DNA of 11,847 nt from Rhodobacteraceae bacterium UBA3069 (GTDB taxonomy: Bacteria > Pseudomonadota > Alphaproteobacteria > Rhodobacterales > Rhodobacteraceae): NCBI GenBank assembly GCA_002366795.1, contig DFBX01000072.1, positions 1-11,847 of the forward strand, written 5' to 3'. The notes below the pieces were generated by a model. That model was not told the DNA's origin and ran no database searches. It worked only from the letters and a program-made list of their open reading frames with translations. Each line of letters begins with the position of its first letter. Within the stretch, counting starts at the first letter, position 1. The translations under genes and the position numbers were made by a program. Of the stretch, positions 5,132 through 11,847 are shown piece after piece.

Positions 5132-5842
5132 ATGACCGACACCGTCCTTTCCCTGTCCGACGTGACGCTGACCCTGTCCGGTAACGCCGGCCCGGTCGAG
5201 ATTTTGCACGACATCACGCTGGATGTGCCGCGCGGGGAAACCTTGGGGCTGGTCGGGCCTAGCGGGTCGGGCAAATCGTCTCTCCTCATGCTGATGGGCG
5301 GGCTGGAACGGGCCAGCTCTGGCGAAGTGCACGCTTTGGGGCAAGACCTGACCGCGATGAACGAGGATCAGCTGGCGCGCTTCCGCAGGGATCATATGGG
5401 GGTGGTGTTCCAATCCTTCCACCTTATTCCGACAATGACCGCGCTGGAAAATGTCGCAACCCCGCTGGAACTCGCCGACAAGCGCGACGCCTTCGACCGC
5501 GCGATGGAGGAATTGCAAGCCGTCGGGCTGGAATCCCGCGCGCATCACTACCCTGCCCAAATGTCGGGCGGCGAACAGCAGCGCGTCGCCCTGGCCCGCG
5601 CCTCTGCCCCGCGGCCTGAAATCCTCTTGGCGGATGAACCCACAGGCAACCTGGATGGCACCAACGGTCAGGCGATCATGGACATGCTCTTTGGTCTGCG
5701 CGACCGGCACGGGGCCACGCTGGTCATGGTCACCCACGCGACAGAACTGGCCGCGCTTTGTGACCGGATCGTGACCCTGCGCGACGGGCGCATCGACCAC
5801 CCCACCCCCTCCAAGAACACTGCGGAAGAGGCCGCGGAATGA
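5132..5842 (+). CDS. ABC transporter ATPase (YbbA/LolD type)
   Basis: Cytoplasmic nucleotide-binding subunit of a MacB/LolCDE-type exporter, 236 residues. Walker A is GPSGSGKS (42-49), the Q-loop Gln is Q94 (VVFQSFHLIP), the signature is MSGGEQQR (144-151), Walker B is ILLADEP (164-170) followed by TGNLD, and the switch His is H202. The start at 5132 gives the standard MTDTVLSLSD N-terminus; the frame is open 32 codons further, into the arylesterase signal region. The ribosome site is weak (AGG about 10 nt upstream). Its stop overlaps the permease start by ATGA. In E. coli the neighbouring esterase and exporter keep this same order; the substrate is not established. Confidence 0.94.
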   Translation: MTDTVLSLSDVTLTLSGNAGPVEILHDITLDVPRGETLGLVGPSGSGKSSLLMLMGGLERASSGEVHALGQDLTAMNEDQLARFRRDHMGVVFQSFHLIPTMTALENVATPLELADKRDAFDRAMEELQAVGLESRAHHYPAQMSGGEQQRVALARASAPRPEILLADEPTGNLDGTNGQAIMDMLFGLRDRHGATLVMVTHATELAALCDRIVTLRDGRIDHPTPSKNTAEEAAE

Positions 5843-8367
5843 GCCTGCGCACCGCCGCCCGCTTTGCCGCGCGGGAACTTCGCGGCGGGCTCAAGGGCTT
5901 CCGCATCTTCCTCGCCTGCCTCGCGCTTGGGGTGGCCGCCATTGCCGCAGTCGGATCGGTCCGTGCCTCGATCGAGGCAGGGCTTGCCGCCGAAGGTGCC
6001 GCAATCCTTGGCGGCGATGCCGAACTGGAATTCACTTACCGCTTCGCCTCGGACGACGAACGCGCATGGATGGCCCGAACCGCCAGCGCCACTTCAGAAA
6101 TCGCGGATTTCCGCTCGATGGCCGTCGTGGACAGAAGCGGCGAAACCGAACGCGGCCTGACGCAAATCAAGGCGGTGGATGACGCCTATCCCCTTGTCGG
6201 CATGGTGAAACTTGACCCCGACATTTCCCTGCAAGACGCCCTCGCGCCCCGAAACAACACCCCCGGCGCGGTCATGGAACCGATCCTGATCGCGCGCCTT
6301 GGCCTTGCCATCGGCGACACCTTCCGCCTCGGCACCCAGCCCTTCACCCTCATGGCCGCGCTGGAAAACGAACCCGACGGCAGTGCATCCGGCTTTGCCC
6401 TTGGCCCGCGCACTATTGTCCGCACGGCCGACCTTGCCCAATCGGGGCTGCTCGAACCCGGCACGCTTTATGAAACGAAATACCGCCTGCTGCTACCGGA
6501 CACCGCGAATATAGAAACCACCAAACAAGATGCGCTGGACCGGTTCGAACCCACCGGCCTGCGCTGGCGCGACGCGCGCAATGGCGCACCGGGAATCGCC
6601 ACTTTCGTGGACCGGATCGGCGCGTTCCTGATCCTTGTGGGCCTCTCGGGCCTTGCAGTGGGCGGCGTCGGCGTGTCGGCCGCCGTGCGCGCCTATCTGG
6701 CGGGCAAAACCGGCGTCATCGCCACGCTGCGCACGCTGGGCGCGACCCGCAGCACGATCTTCCAGACCTATTTCATCCAGATCGGCCTGCTGTCCCTGAT
6801 CGGCATTGCCATCGGCGTCACCCTCGGCGCGGCAACGCCCATCCTTCTGGCCCCGCTGATCGCCGCGCAACTTCCGATCCCGGCGATCTTCACGCTCTAT
6901 CCCGCCCCCCTGTTCGAGGCCGCGATTTACGGCATCCTCACCGCGCTGATCTTCACGCTCTGGCCCCTCGCCAGAACCGGCGAAGTCCGTGCCGCCACGC
7001 TGTTTCGCGACGCTATGGAAGGGGCCAAAGCCCTGCCGCCCCTGCCCTACGTGCTGATCACCGCGCTGCTGACCGCCGCGCTGATCGGCACTGCCGTCGT
7101 CTTTTCCCAAACCGCGACGCTCACCCTCTGGACCGCTGCGGGTATCCTCTTTGCCCTTGCCCTGCTGGCCGCAGCCGCCGCCGCAATCCGCTGGCTTTCC
7201 AGACGGTTGCGCTTTGCCGCACGCGGGCTGCCAACCCTCAGATGGTCCCTTGCCGCCATCGGAGGCCCAAGGGCCGAGGCGGCGTCGGTCGTCCTGTCCC
7301 TTGGCCTTGGCCTGACCGTCCTTGCCGCCGTGGGCCAGATCGACGGCAACCTGCGCGGCGCCATCGCCCGCGACTTGCCCGCGCAGGCGCCATCCTATTT
7401 CTTCGTCGATATCCAACGCGATCAGATGCCCGGATTCCTTGAAAGATTGGAAACCGATCCCGCCGTTTCCCGCATCGACAACGCGCCGATGCTGCGCGGC
7501 ATCATCACCCGCATCAACGGCCGCCCCGCTGCGGACACCGCTGGCGATCACTGGGTCATTCGCGGTGATCGCGGCGTGACCTATGCGGCGGCCCAGCCCG
7601 ACACCACCCGCCTGACCGCAGGCGAATGGTGGCCGGAAAACTATGACGGCCCGCCGCTGATTTCCTTCGCCGCCGAAGAGGCAGAGGAAATCGGCCTGAC
7701 CATCGGCGATACCATGACCATCAACGTGCTTGGCCGTGATATCACCGGCACCATCGCATCGCTGCGCGAGGTGGATTTTTCCACCGCCGGAATGGGCTTT
7801 ATCCTTGCCATGAACGAAAGCGCCCTGGCCGGCGCGCCGCACACCTATATCGCATCGGTCTATACCGAACCGCAGGCCGAGGGCGCGATCCTGCGCGATC
7901 TTTCCAATGCCTATCCCAACATAACCGCGATCCGCGTGCGCGATGCCATCGACCGCGTATCTGACCTTCTGGCGGGCATCGCCGCCGCCACCCGTTACGG
8001 CGCGGCTGCGACCCTTTTGACCGGATTTCTGGTGCTGATCGGCGCGGCTGCGGCGGGTGAACGCTCCCGCACATACGAGGCCGCAGTGCTCCGCACCCTT
8101 GGCGCATCGCGTGGCCGCATCCTGCGCAGCTTCGCCCTGCGTGCCGCGTTTCTGGGCGCCAGCGCGGGTGGGGTCGCCCTTGCGGCCGGTATCTCAGGCG
8201 GATGGGCCGTCAGCCATTTCGTGATGGAAACAGAGTTTGCGGTGATCTGGCCCAACGCTATCGCCATCGTCGCGGGCGGGGTGCTGGCTACCCTGCTGGC
8301 GGGGCTTGCCTTTGCCTGGTCGCCATTGGCCGCCCGCCCCGGAGGCGTGCTGCGCGCGCGGGAGTAG
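5839..8367 (+). CDS. ABC transporter permease, FtsX-type, two core domains (YbbP-like)
   Basis: Inner-membrane partner of the preceding ATPase, 842 residues, translationally coupled through a 4-bp overlap. Visible hydrophobic segments are near 20-40, 261-283, 315-335, 357-378, 403-424, 430-453, 483-500, 723-741, 763-795 and 807-831. Between the first and second is a ~220-residue periplasmic domain, and a second lies at about 505-715. Each membrane cluster contains an FtsX core with the sequence TLGATRS (about residue 300) or TLGASRG (about residue 755), a coupling-helix region facing the ATPase. This doubled-FtsX architecture fits the YbbP family and not single-core LolC/E. Likely role: moving a hydrophobic molecule out of the membrane; substrate unknown. 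Confidence 0.93.
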   Translation: MSLRTAARFAARELRGGLKGFRIFLACLALGVAAIAAVGSVRASIEAGLAAEGAAILGGDAELEFTYRFASDDERAWMARTASATSEIADFRSMAVVDRSGETERGLTQIKAVDDAYPLVGMVKLDPDISLQDALAPRNNTPGAVMEPILIARLGLAIGDTFRLGTQPFTLMAALENEPDGSASGFALGPRTIVRTADLAQSGLLEPGTLYETKYRLLLPDTANIETTKQDALDRFEPTGLRWRDARNGAPGIATFVDRIGAFLILVGLSGLAVGGVGVSAAVRAYLAGKTGVIATLRTLGATRSTIFQTYFIQIGLLSLIGIAIGVTLGAATPILLAPLIAAQLPIPAIFTLYPAPLFEAAIYGILTALIFTLWPLARTGEVRAATLFRDAMEGAKALPPLPYVLITALLTAALIGTAVVFSQTATLTLWTAAGILFALALLAAAAAAIRWLSRRLRFAARGLPTLRWSLAAIGGPRAEAASVVLSLGLGLTVLAAVGQIDGNLRGAIARDLPAQAPSYFFVDIQRDQMPGFLERLETDPAVSRIDNAPMLRGIITRINGRPAADTAGDHWVIRGDRGVTYAAAQPDTTRLTAGEWWPENYDGPPLISFAAEEAEEIGLTIGDTMTINVLGRDITGTIASLREVDFSTAGMGFILAMNESALAGAPHTYIASVYTEPQAEGAILRDLSNAYPNITAIRVRDAIDRVSDLLAGIAAATRYGAAATLLTGFLVLIGAAAAGERSRTYEAAVLRTLGASRGRILRSFALRAAFLGASAGGVALAAGISGGWAVSHFVMETEFAVIWPNAIAIVAGGVLATLLAGLAFAWSPLAARPGGVLRARE

Positions 8368-8501
8368 TTTTCGACTCAGAGCGGCCCAAATGTCAGGAGT
8401 CCGGAAAACTCCCTAACCGACCGCACGACCGAAGGGGTGTTTTCATGGATCAACCCCCTTGATTCATACGACTTCCACGATTCGGGGGCCGTATCCTGCG
8501 C
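8368..8501. other. Convergent gap between permease gene and hemC
   Basis: No gene seen. Two modest stems are present: GGAGT/ACTCC (8396-8412) and AAGGGG/CCCCTT (8432-8460, with a bulge on the 3' side). Neither is followed by a T run on either strand, so I do not call them terminators. Confidence 0.5.
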
Positions 8502-9461
8502 TTAGCCGCGCCAGTCGAAAAAGCCCGGCCCAGCCAGTTTCAGCATCTTCTCGGCCATGGCGCGGCCCAGTTCGGCCCCGTCCTCGATCGGCGCTGTGGC
8601 CTCATCCGTGATGGCCTCGGACCCGTCGGGGCGCAGCACTTCGCCGCGCAGGCGCAGCGTGCCGCCCGCCAGTTCCGCCAACCCGGCTATGGGGGTTTCG
8701 CAAGATCCGTCCAATGCTTCAAGAAATGCGCGCTCGGCACTAAGCCTTTGACCCGCCTCGACATTATGGATCGCGCTTAGCAGGGCCGCGATGCGGTGAT
8801 CGTCGCCACGCCGCTCGATCCCGATGCAGCCCTGCGCCACGGCGGGCAGCATATCCTCGGGGGCAATCGCACCTTTCGAAACGCGCTCCAGCCCCAGACG
8901 GTTCAACCCCGCCTGCGCAAGGAAGGTCGCCTTCGCCACGCCATCCTCCAGCTTTTTTAGCCGGGTCTGAACATTTCCTCTGAATTCAACGACTTGCAGG
9001 TGCGGAAAGCGGTTCAAAAGCTGCGCCTTGCGCCGCAGGGACGAGGTGCCGACAACGTCACCCTCGCCCAGATCCGCCAGCCCGTTCGCCTGCAGGGACA
9101 CGAAGGCATCGCGCACATCTTCGCGCGGCAGGTAGCAATCCAGCACCAGCCCGTCAGGCTGCGCAACCGGCATATCCTTCATCGAATGCACGGCGATGTC
9201 GATATCGCCCCGCAGCATCGCCTCTTCAATTTCCTTTGTGAACAAGCCCTTACCGCCGATTGTCTTCAGCGGCTTGTCCGCCTCGATCAGCGCGCGGTCG
9301 TCGCCAGAGGTCTTGATGATCACAATCTCAAAGCACTCTTCGGGCAGCACAAAGGCGGTTTGCAACCGCTGCCGTGTCTCATGCGCCTGCGCCAAAGCCA
9401 GCGGAGAGCCACGTGTGCCAATCTTGAGGGGCGAAGCGGGGGTGGGAAGCGCATGTGTCAT
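8502..9461 (-). CDS. hemC: Hydroxymethylbilane synthase (porphobilinogen deaminase)
   Basis: Third common step of haem and chlorophyll synthesis: joins four porphobilinogens into hydroxymethylbilane in the cytoplasm, 319 residues. Landmarks are KIGTRGSPLALAQ (13-25), KTIGGKGLFTKEIE (66-79), DIAVHSMKDMP (88-98, with catalytic Asp D88), GTSSLRRKAQL (138-148) and VVEFRGNVQTRL (157-168). C254 in GSCETPIAG is the residue that holds the dipyrromethane cofactor. The start at 9461 gives the usual N-terminus; the frame is open 53 codons further. No Shine-Dalgarno is visible, and a promoter-like pair upstream would place the RNA start next to the ATG (see findings). It is divergent from hemE. Confidence 0.97.
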   Translation of the reverse strand: MTHALPTPASPLKIGTRGSPLALAQAHETRQRLQTAFVLPEECFEIVIIKTSGDDRALIEADKPLKTIGGKGLFTKEIEEAMLRGDIDIAVHSMKDMPVAQPDGLVLDCYLPREDVRDAFVSLQANGLADLGEGDVVGTSSLRRKAQLLNRFPHLQVVEFRGNVQTRLKKLEDGVAKATFLAQAGLNRLGLERVSKGAIAPEDMLPAVAQGCIGIERRGDDHRIAALLSAIHNVEAGQRLSAERAFLEALDGSCETPIAGLAELAGGTLRLRGEVLRPDGSEAITDEATAPIEDGAELGRAMAEKMLKLAGPGFFDWRG

Positions 9462-9468
9462 GCGCCAA

Positions 9469-9497
9469 GCCATAGTCGCGACAGCTTGTCCTGACAA
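9469..9497 (-). promoter_or_regulatory. Candidate hemC promoter
   Basis: On the minus strand TTGTCA (9497-9492), 17 bp, TATGGC (9474-9469). The -35 matches five of six consensus bases. RNA would start near 9462, one base before the hemC ATG. Confidence 0.4.
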
Positions 9498-9511
9498 GCG
9501 TCCGACGCTTG
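9484..9511. promoter_or_regulatory. Two overlapping dyads between hemC and hemE
   Basis: GCTTGTC-CT-GACAAGC (9484-9499) and CAAGCGTC-C-GACGCTTG (9495-9511) are both perfect and share CAAGC. The left dyad covers the candidate hemC -35, the right one overlaps the candidate hemE -35 TTGACA (9509-9514). This looks like a shared operator. It does not fit TTGAT-N4-ATCAA (FNR) or TGT-N12-ACA (PpsR/CrtJ). Confidence 0.55.
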
Positions 9512-9558
9512 ACATCTTGCCGCCCCAAGGCGACCTACGTTCCGAAACGGAGGTTCCC

Positions 9559-10602
9559 ATGGCCAAGAACAAAACGATTTTGCGCGCGCTTGCTGGTGAA
9601 GTGCTGGACACGCCGCCCATCTGGATGATGCGGCAGGCGGGGCGTTACCTGCCCGAATACCGCGCCACGCGCGCACAGGCGGGGGACTTTCTGTCGCTGT
9701 GCTACAACCCTGAACTGGCGGCCGAGGTCACGCTGCAACCGATCCGTCGCTACGGGTTTGACGCGGCCATCCTGTTTGCCGACATTCTGCTTTTACCCCA
9801 AGCACTTGGCGCTGACCTGTGGTTTGTCACGGGCGAAGGCCCGCGCCTGTCCACGATTGAAACACAGGCCGATTTCGACAAGCTGAAACCCGTCGACGAG
9901 ATCGACGAGGTGCTGAACCCGATCTACGAAACCGTCCGTATTCTGAAGGGTGAACTGCCGTCGGAAACCACGCTGATCGGCTTTGCCGGCGCGCCCTGGA
10001 CCGTAGCCACCTACATGATCGCGGGCCGCGGCACCAAGGACCAGGGTCCCGCTCATGCACTCAAGGCCGAAAACCGCGCATTGTTCGAACAGATCATCGA
10101 CATTCTGACGACCGGCACCATCGAATATCTGTCCAAACAGGTCGAGGCAGGGGCCGAGGTGGTCAAGATTTTCGACAGCTGGGCAGGCAGCCTGACGGGC
10201 GAAGACTTTGACCGCTACTGCCTTGAACCCGCTAAGAAAATCACGGGCGAGATGAAGAAGCGTTTCCCAGGCCTGCCGGTCATCGCTTTCCCGCGCGAGG
10301 CAGGCGACCGCTACATCGGCTTCCACAAGGCGACCGGCGCGGATTGCGTCGCGATCGACGACAGCGTGACGGCCGAATGGGCCGCCGCGAATGTGCAGGT
10401 GGATGGCTGCGTGCAAGGCAACCTGAAATCCAGCCACATGGTCACGGGCGGCCAGAATCTGGTTGATGAAACCCGCCGCATCGTCAAAGCCCTCTCGAAA
10501 GGCCCGCATATCTTCAACCTGGGCCACGGCATCACGCCGGATGCGGACCCGGACAACGTGCAACTGATGATCGACACCGTGCGCGAGACTGCAACGCGCT
10601 AA
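9559..10602 (+). CDS. hemE: Uroporphyrinogen decarboxylase
   Basis: Cytoplasmic enzyme that removes four carboxyl groups from uroporphyrinogen III to give coproporphyrinogen III, 347 residues, normal length. Landmarks are IWMMRQAGRYLPEYR (21-35), the ILFADILLLPQALG segment with its essential Asp (about 72-85), GFAGAPWTVATYM (about 136-148), and NLGHGITPD near residue 320, which supplies a conserved active-site His. ACGGAGG ends 5-6 nt before the ATG and fixes the start. A TTGACA at 9509-9514 is the likely -35; the -10 17 bp later (GACCTA) is poor. A dyad with A/T-rich flanks at 10621-10657 probably ends the transcript. Confidence 0.97.
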   Translation: MAKNKTILRALAGEVLDTPPIWMMRQAGRYLPEYRATRAQAGDFLSLCYNPELAAEVTLQPIRRYGFDAAILFADILLLPQALGADLWFVTGEGPRLSTIETQADFDKLKPVDEIDEVLNPIYETVRILKGELPSETTLIGFAGAPWTVATYMIAGRGTKDQGPAHALKAENRALFEQIIDILTTGTIEYLSKQVEAGAEVVKIFDSWAGSLTGEDFDRYCLEPAKKITGEMKKRFPGLPVIAFPREAGDRYIGFHKATGADCVAIDDSVTAEWAAANVQVDGCVQGNLKSSHMVTGGQNLVDETRRIVKALSKGPHIFNLGHGITPDADPDNVQLMIDTVRETATR

Positions 10603-10620
10603 CCAATTGTCATAAAAAGC

Positions 10621-10657
10621 AAAACGGGCCGGAGAATTCCTCCGACCCGATCGCGTT
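10621..10657. terminator. Probable terminator after hemE
   Basis: CGGG-C-CGGAG (10625-10634) pairs with CTCCG-A-CCCG (10640-10649) around AATTC, with AAAA before and CGCGTTT after. One mismatch interrupts the stem and the T run is short, so strength is uncertain; it may serve both hemE and the converging peroxidase gene. Confidence 0.6.
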
Positions 10658-10662
10658 TCGGC

Positions 10663-11703
10663 TTACTTCACCTCACCCGTGGGGCGCGGGGTGGTCGCGG
10701 TTTCGGCGGGCAGCACGGGGTATGTCACCTCGGGCATTTCGCCGGTCAAAGATCCGAGGAAAGCCGCGATTGCGGTCACGTCGTCGGGTCCAACTCTTCG
10801 CCCAATTGCGAGGTGCCCATGATCGCCACAGTCTGCTCCAAATCCCAGACCTTGCCGGAATGGAAATAGGGCGCGGTCTGGTCGATGTTGCGCAGCGGGG
10901 ATGCACGGAACACGTAAGAATCGTCCGCCGTGGCGGTGACTGCAAAGCGGCCCTTATCGCCCTCGGGCAGCACGTCTGCGCCGGGTTTTTCAATCAGACC
11001 AAAGGGATAGTAGCCATTGCCGCCAAGATTCACCCCATTGTGGCAGGACGCGCAGCCCTTTTCCATGAACAGCGACAGGCCAGCTTTTTCCACGTCGTTC
11101 AGCGCATCATCGTTGCCATTCAGATAGGCATCGAAGGGGGCGGGCGTGACCAGCGTGGCCTCGTATGCCTCGATCGCCTTGGCGAAATTGTCAAAGGTGA
11201 TCGGGTCGGCCTCGGTCGGGAAGGCGGCTTTGAACCAGTCCACGTAGTCCGGCATCGACGACAGCGTGGCGACCACGTTTTCAGGCGTATTCGCCATTTC
11301 CACGCCAAGCCTGCACCGGCCCCTTGGCCTGCGCCTTCAGATCCTCTGCCCGGCCATCCCAGAACTGCGCCTCGTTGAAAACCGAATTCAACACGGTGGG
11401 CGAGTTGCGCGGCCCCTTCTGCCAGCCATGCCCGATCTAGGTGGGCATGCTGCCATCGCCCCCAGTCGCCAGATTGTGACAGGAATTACACGAAAACACA
11501 CCCGAAGCGGACATGCGCGGATCGAAAAACAACGCCTTGCCCAGATCGATCTTTTCCGGCGTGATCGGGTTGTCGTTCACCGCGGGCGTGGTCGATGGCA
11601 AAGGCTGGAACAAGTCCAGCGCCTCGTCACGCAATTCCGAAGCAGAGGCGGCACTCGCCAGACCCGCGCAAGCGCAGGCCATGGCAATAGCGGATAACTT
11701 CAT
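10663..11703 (-). pseudogene. Di-haem cytochrome c peroxidase, broken by a stop and two frameshifts
   Basis: Would encode a periplasmic di-haem peroxidase (CCP/MauG family) of about 346 residues, which reduces hydrogen peroxide with electrons from cytochrome c. AGGAGA lies 7 nt before the ATG at 11703. There is a Sec signal (MKLSAIAMACACAGLASA), the first haem site CNSCH (72-76), and then PTVLNSVFNEAQFWDGRA. The second haem site is CASCH, followed by TAPYFHSGKVWDLEQTV. Lesions: TAG at 11439-11437 where relatives read Ser (TCG to TAG fits one change); one extra base in the AA at 11307-11308; and one base missing in the GGG at 10786-10788. After the last, the frame reads DVTAIAAFLGSLTGEMP and runs to TAA at 10665-10663. 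The two indels cancel, and total length is a multiple of three. Recent decay or assembly error are both possible. Confidence 0.85.
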
Positions 11704-11748
11704 CGAATCTCTCCTAGATCCTGATTTCGTGCTTCCGGTCCTGCGCGC

Positions 11749-11789
11749 AGCCTAGCTGTCATGGATAGCGTCACCATGACTTGGATCAA
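11749..11789 (-). promoter_or_regulatory. FNR-like site and candidate promoter of the peroxidase gene
   Basis: On the minus strand TTGATCCAAGTCAT (11789-11776) matches TTGAT-N4-ATCAA at 8 of 10 positions. A -10-like TAGGCT lies at 11754-11749; an RNA start near 11742 would put the FNR site at about -41, the class II activator position. A perfect dyad GTCATGG-N9-CCATGAC (11758-11780) overlaps the site. Confidence 0.45.
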
Positions 11790-11847
11790 TTCTAAAAGCC
11801 CGAGTTTTTTCCTAACTTCAAACACTTATACCCCTATCCCTCGAAAA
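11790..11847. other. Window end, no gene seen
   Basis: AT-rich compared with the rest. On the minus strand it contains GGGGTATAAGTG, a possible -10 box, but no gene is visible before the window ends. Confidence 0.4.

Noticed and set aside
4348..5184. 278-codon plus-strand frame across the arylesterase
   Set aside because: Shadow frame rich in His, Arg and Pro; it begins inside the csp terminator and crosses a REP copy, while the opposite frame has all SGNH blocks.
4778..5800. 340-codon minus-strand frame across the ABC ATPase and esterase
   Set aside because: Shadow of two well-recognised genes; no coherent domain.
6493..7842. 449-codon minus-strand frame inside the permease gene
   Set aside because: Gly/Arg/Gln-rich antisense frame from GC bias; the plus frame has continuous membrane and FtsX features.
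8432..8460. Intrinsic terminator after hemC or the permease gene
   Set aside because: Stem is bulged and has no T run on either strand.
9484..9499. FNR or PpsR/CrtJ site between hemC and hemE
   Set aside because: TTGTCCTGACAA has six bases between TTG and CAA where FNR needs eight; TGT and ACA are four apart, not twelve.
9793..10563. 256-codon minus-strand frame inside hemE
   Set aside because: Antisense shadow with no recognisable domain.
1..11847. CRISPR array, tRNA or rRNA genes, toxin-antitoxin or phage defence operon
   Set aside because: No regularly spaced repeats, no tRNA-like fold recognised by eye, and all long frames are assigned to other families. A covariance-model scan was not possible here.

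Overview
The window looks like a chromosomal segment of an alphaproteobacterium of the order Rhodobacterales (Roseobacter/Rhodobacter type). The basis is high GC, a divergent hemC/hemE pair, 68-residue CspA proteins with long leaders, a zinc-ribbon thioredoxin, and protein sequences of the kind usual in Rhodobacteraceae. No database search was possible, so this placement rests on recognition of families.

Layout. 1-232 is the decayed 3' end of an IS481-type transposase. 258-869 (-) is a REP-associated tyrosine transposase (RAYT) that carries two copies of a palindromic REP-like sequence inside its reading frame. 970-1818 (+) is an FkbM-type methyltransferase. 1834-2248 is a cold-shock gene with a long leader and a strong terminator. 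2359-2919 (+) is a Tat-exported L,D-transpeptidase, which shares a two-way terminator with the converging 3030-3233 (-) DUF2892 membrane protein. 3321-3752 (-) is thioredoxin 2 (trxC). 3857-4384 is a second cold-shock gene, about 90% identical to the first, with the same leader architecture and an elaborate structured 3' region. 4435-5079 (-) is a secreted SGNH arylesterase, divergent from 5132-5842 and 5839-8367 (+), an ABC ATPase and FtsX-type permease pair; this is the tesA/ybbA/ybbP arrangement known from E. coli. 8502-9461 (-) hemC and 9559-10602 (+) hemE are divergent around a 97-bp control region. 10663-11703 (-) is a di-haem cytochrome c peroxidase gene broken by a stop codon and two opposite frameshifts, with an FNR-like site upstream.

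Functional themes are tetrapyrrole synthesis (hemC, hemE) beside a haem protein gene, cell-envelope work (L,D-transpeptidase, lipase-like exporter-linked cluster), and stress response (two csp genes, trxC). I see no CRISPR array, toxin-antitoxin pair, phage genes or obvious defence system. The most interesting signals are non-coding: REP palindromes read through as protein inside their own presumed mobilising gene, a duplicated cold-shock promoter/leader module, a csp 3' region with two mutually exclusive folds, and two overlapping dyads that sit on the -35 boxes of both divergent haem genes.
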